Positions 63,350 through 64,000 of a stretch of 64,000 nucleotides of DNA are shown in pieces. The stretch covers positions 14,529,090-14,593,089 of the forward strand of contig JAVTVX010000011.1 of the NCBI GenBank assembly GCA_033439265.1, read 5' to 3'. Numbering within the stretch: the first letter of the stretch is position 1; each line of letters starts with the position of its first letter. The notes beneath the pieces are model-generated. The model was not told the origin of the DNA and did no database searches. It was given only the letters and a program-made list of their open reading frames with translations. This DNA is from Dillenia suffruticosa (lineage: Eukaryota > Streptophyta > Magnoliopsida > Dilleniales > Dilleniaceae). Made by a program: the position numbers and the translations under genes.

Positions 63350-64000
63350 AATCCGGACTCCAGGCTATTATCCGGTTGAGCCAGAGAGCGTTGGTCGACA
63401 CTAGACACTGCTTGTTCACTCTCTGCTGTTCAAGTAAGCATACTCTTCTTCTTCTTCTTCTTCTTCTTCAAATTTTGTGTCACGCTTCAGCCACTCATCT
63501 CTTCTTTTATCTAATGGTCATTTACTTTACGATGGGTCATGATCAGTATTTTGATTTCGATTTCATTGCAACAACACCAACGCAGTCTCCGTATAGCCAT
63601 TTAATCTTCTGGGTATCTCCCAAATTTTGTTCTTTTTCAGTTTTGACTTCAGGATATCCTTCAGTTTCTAACGTTTAGACAATTTACTCAACTATTTGTC
63701 CCGTAAACTTTCTGGGTCTGAACTCTGAATGATTTTGATCACTCTACACTTTCATCTTCATATTGTATATATGCAATTGTCTTTGTCTTTTTTTTTTTTT
63801 TTTTGGGAGGGTGTTTCTCAACTTTTTTACGCAGTTTATTTATGGATGCTTTGTGTTTGTTGAATTGCAGATAAGATGACCTCAATTTTGTACAGAGGGC
63901 TTCAAACCCATCCTTTACTGCTCTATAAGTCTGCTCTATTTAGAAACAATGGTATCATGTATTGTACAATTAGAAGTTCACAAACTCAAACAGCAACGCA
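63350..64000 (+). CDS. first exons of a gene cut by the right edge (possible organelle-targeted protein)
   Basis: A probable 5'UTR exon ends CTGTTCAA|GTAAGC at 63433. The intron (63434-63870) contains a CTT repeat and ends TTGAATTGCAG. The next exon has its first ATG at 63876, five bases in, and is open to the window end. The 41 codons seen include LYRGLQTHPLLLYKSALF and RNNGIMYCTIRSSQTQTAT. They are rich in Ser, Thr, Leu and Arg and almost lack acidic residues, as in mitochondrial or plastid transit peptides. The mature protein is outside the window, so no function can be given. Confidence 0.5.
63446..63469 (+). repeat. (CTT)n microsatellite
   Basis: Eight CTT units inside the likely 5'UTR intron of the right-edge gene. 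Confidence 0.9.

Noticed and set aside
1-64000. CRISPR arrays, phage genes, bacterial operons or a biosynthetic gene cluster
   Set aside because: None seen; all recognisable genes are ordinary, unrelated plant nuclear genes, and direct repeats here are microsatellites, element ends or segment duplications.

Overview
This is a stretch of plant nuclear chromosome, almost certainly from a flowering plant and probably a eudicot. It has long AT-rich intergenic DNA, small exons bounded by GT..AG introns, many CT/GA microsatellites, plant-specific protein families, a nuclear copy of chloroplast DNA, and decayed plant retroelements (Ty1/copia, RTE-type LINE, Au-like SINE, gag-only LTR element, hAT). 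No tRNA, rRNA, CRISPR array or bacterial-type operon was seen. Intron boundaries were read by eye from splice signals, reading frame and remembered family sequences; no alignment was run.

Left part (1-27 kb). A nucleolar ribosome-biogenesis gene of the SURF6/RRP14 family has its coding exon at 6451-7500 on the plus strand. It has a likely 5'UTR intron of about 1.8 kb that carries a chloroplast ndhG fragment. A CYP78A cytochrome P450 fragment follows. Next is an intact three-exon AWPM-19/PM19-like membrane protein gene (11960-12944, minus). A foldback repeat near 13.2-14.65 kb has been split by an 896-bp hAT-type element with a perfect 8-bp target duplication; that element carries a broken piece of the Golgi tether gene COG4. 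Further right are a possible membrane-protein gene, a copia remnant, five internal exons of the organelle DNA-repair gene MSH1 with an in-frame stop, a seven-exon SEC20 SNARE gene (23068-25244, minus) whose first exon is out of frame in this sequence, and two exons of a sterol carrier protein 2 gene.

Middle part (27-48 kb). This is mostly AT-rich repeat DNA. It holds a decayed RTE LINE (28.0-31.1 kb, minus), an Au-type SINE at 35.0 kb and a tandem pair of MITE-like repeats. It also holds the clearest gene in the window: an intronless-CDS SUVH2/SUVH9-type SRA-SET protein (39076-41031, plus). This type is known as a methyl-DNA reader in RNA-directed DNA methylation, and key SET-domain residues are altered here. 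About 6 kb downstream of it shows no convincing exon.

Right part (48-64 kb). A gag-only LTR retrotransposon (48992-51078) sits between two copies of an unrelated pyrimidine-rich repeat. A second RTE LINE follows (about 51.9-55.2 kb, plus) with an internal tandem duplication. After that come an unrecognised minus-strand multi-exon gene (57283-58656), an S1-type self-incompatibility-homologue pseudogene (60444-60784) and the first coding exon of a gene that runs off the right edge (from 63876).

The genes are not functionally linked: they are ordinary neighbours on a plant chromosome. The notable theme is the number of gene fragments (COG4, MSH1, SCP2, CYP78A, ndhG, SPH) among mobile elements. 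No new multi-gene system was found.
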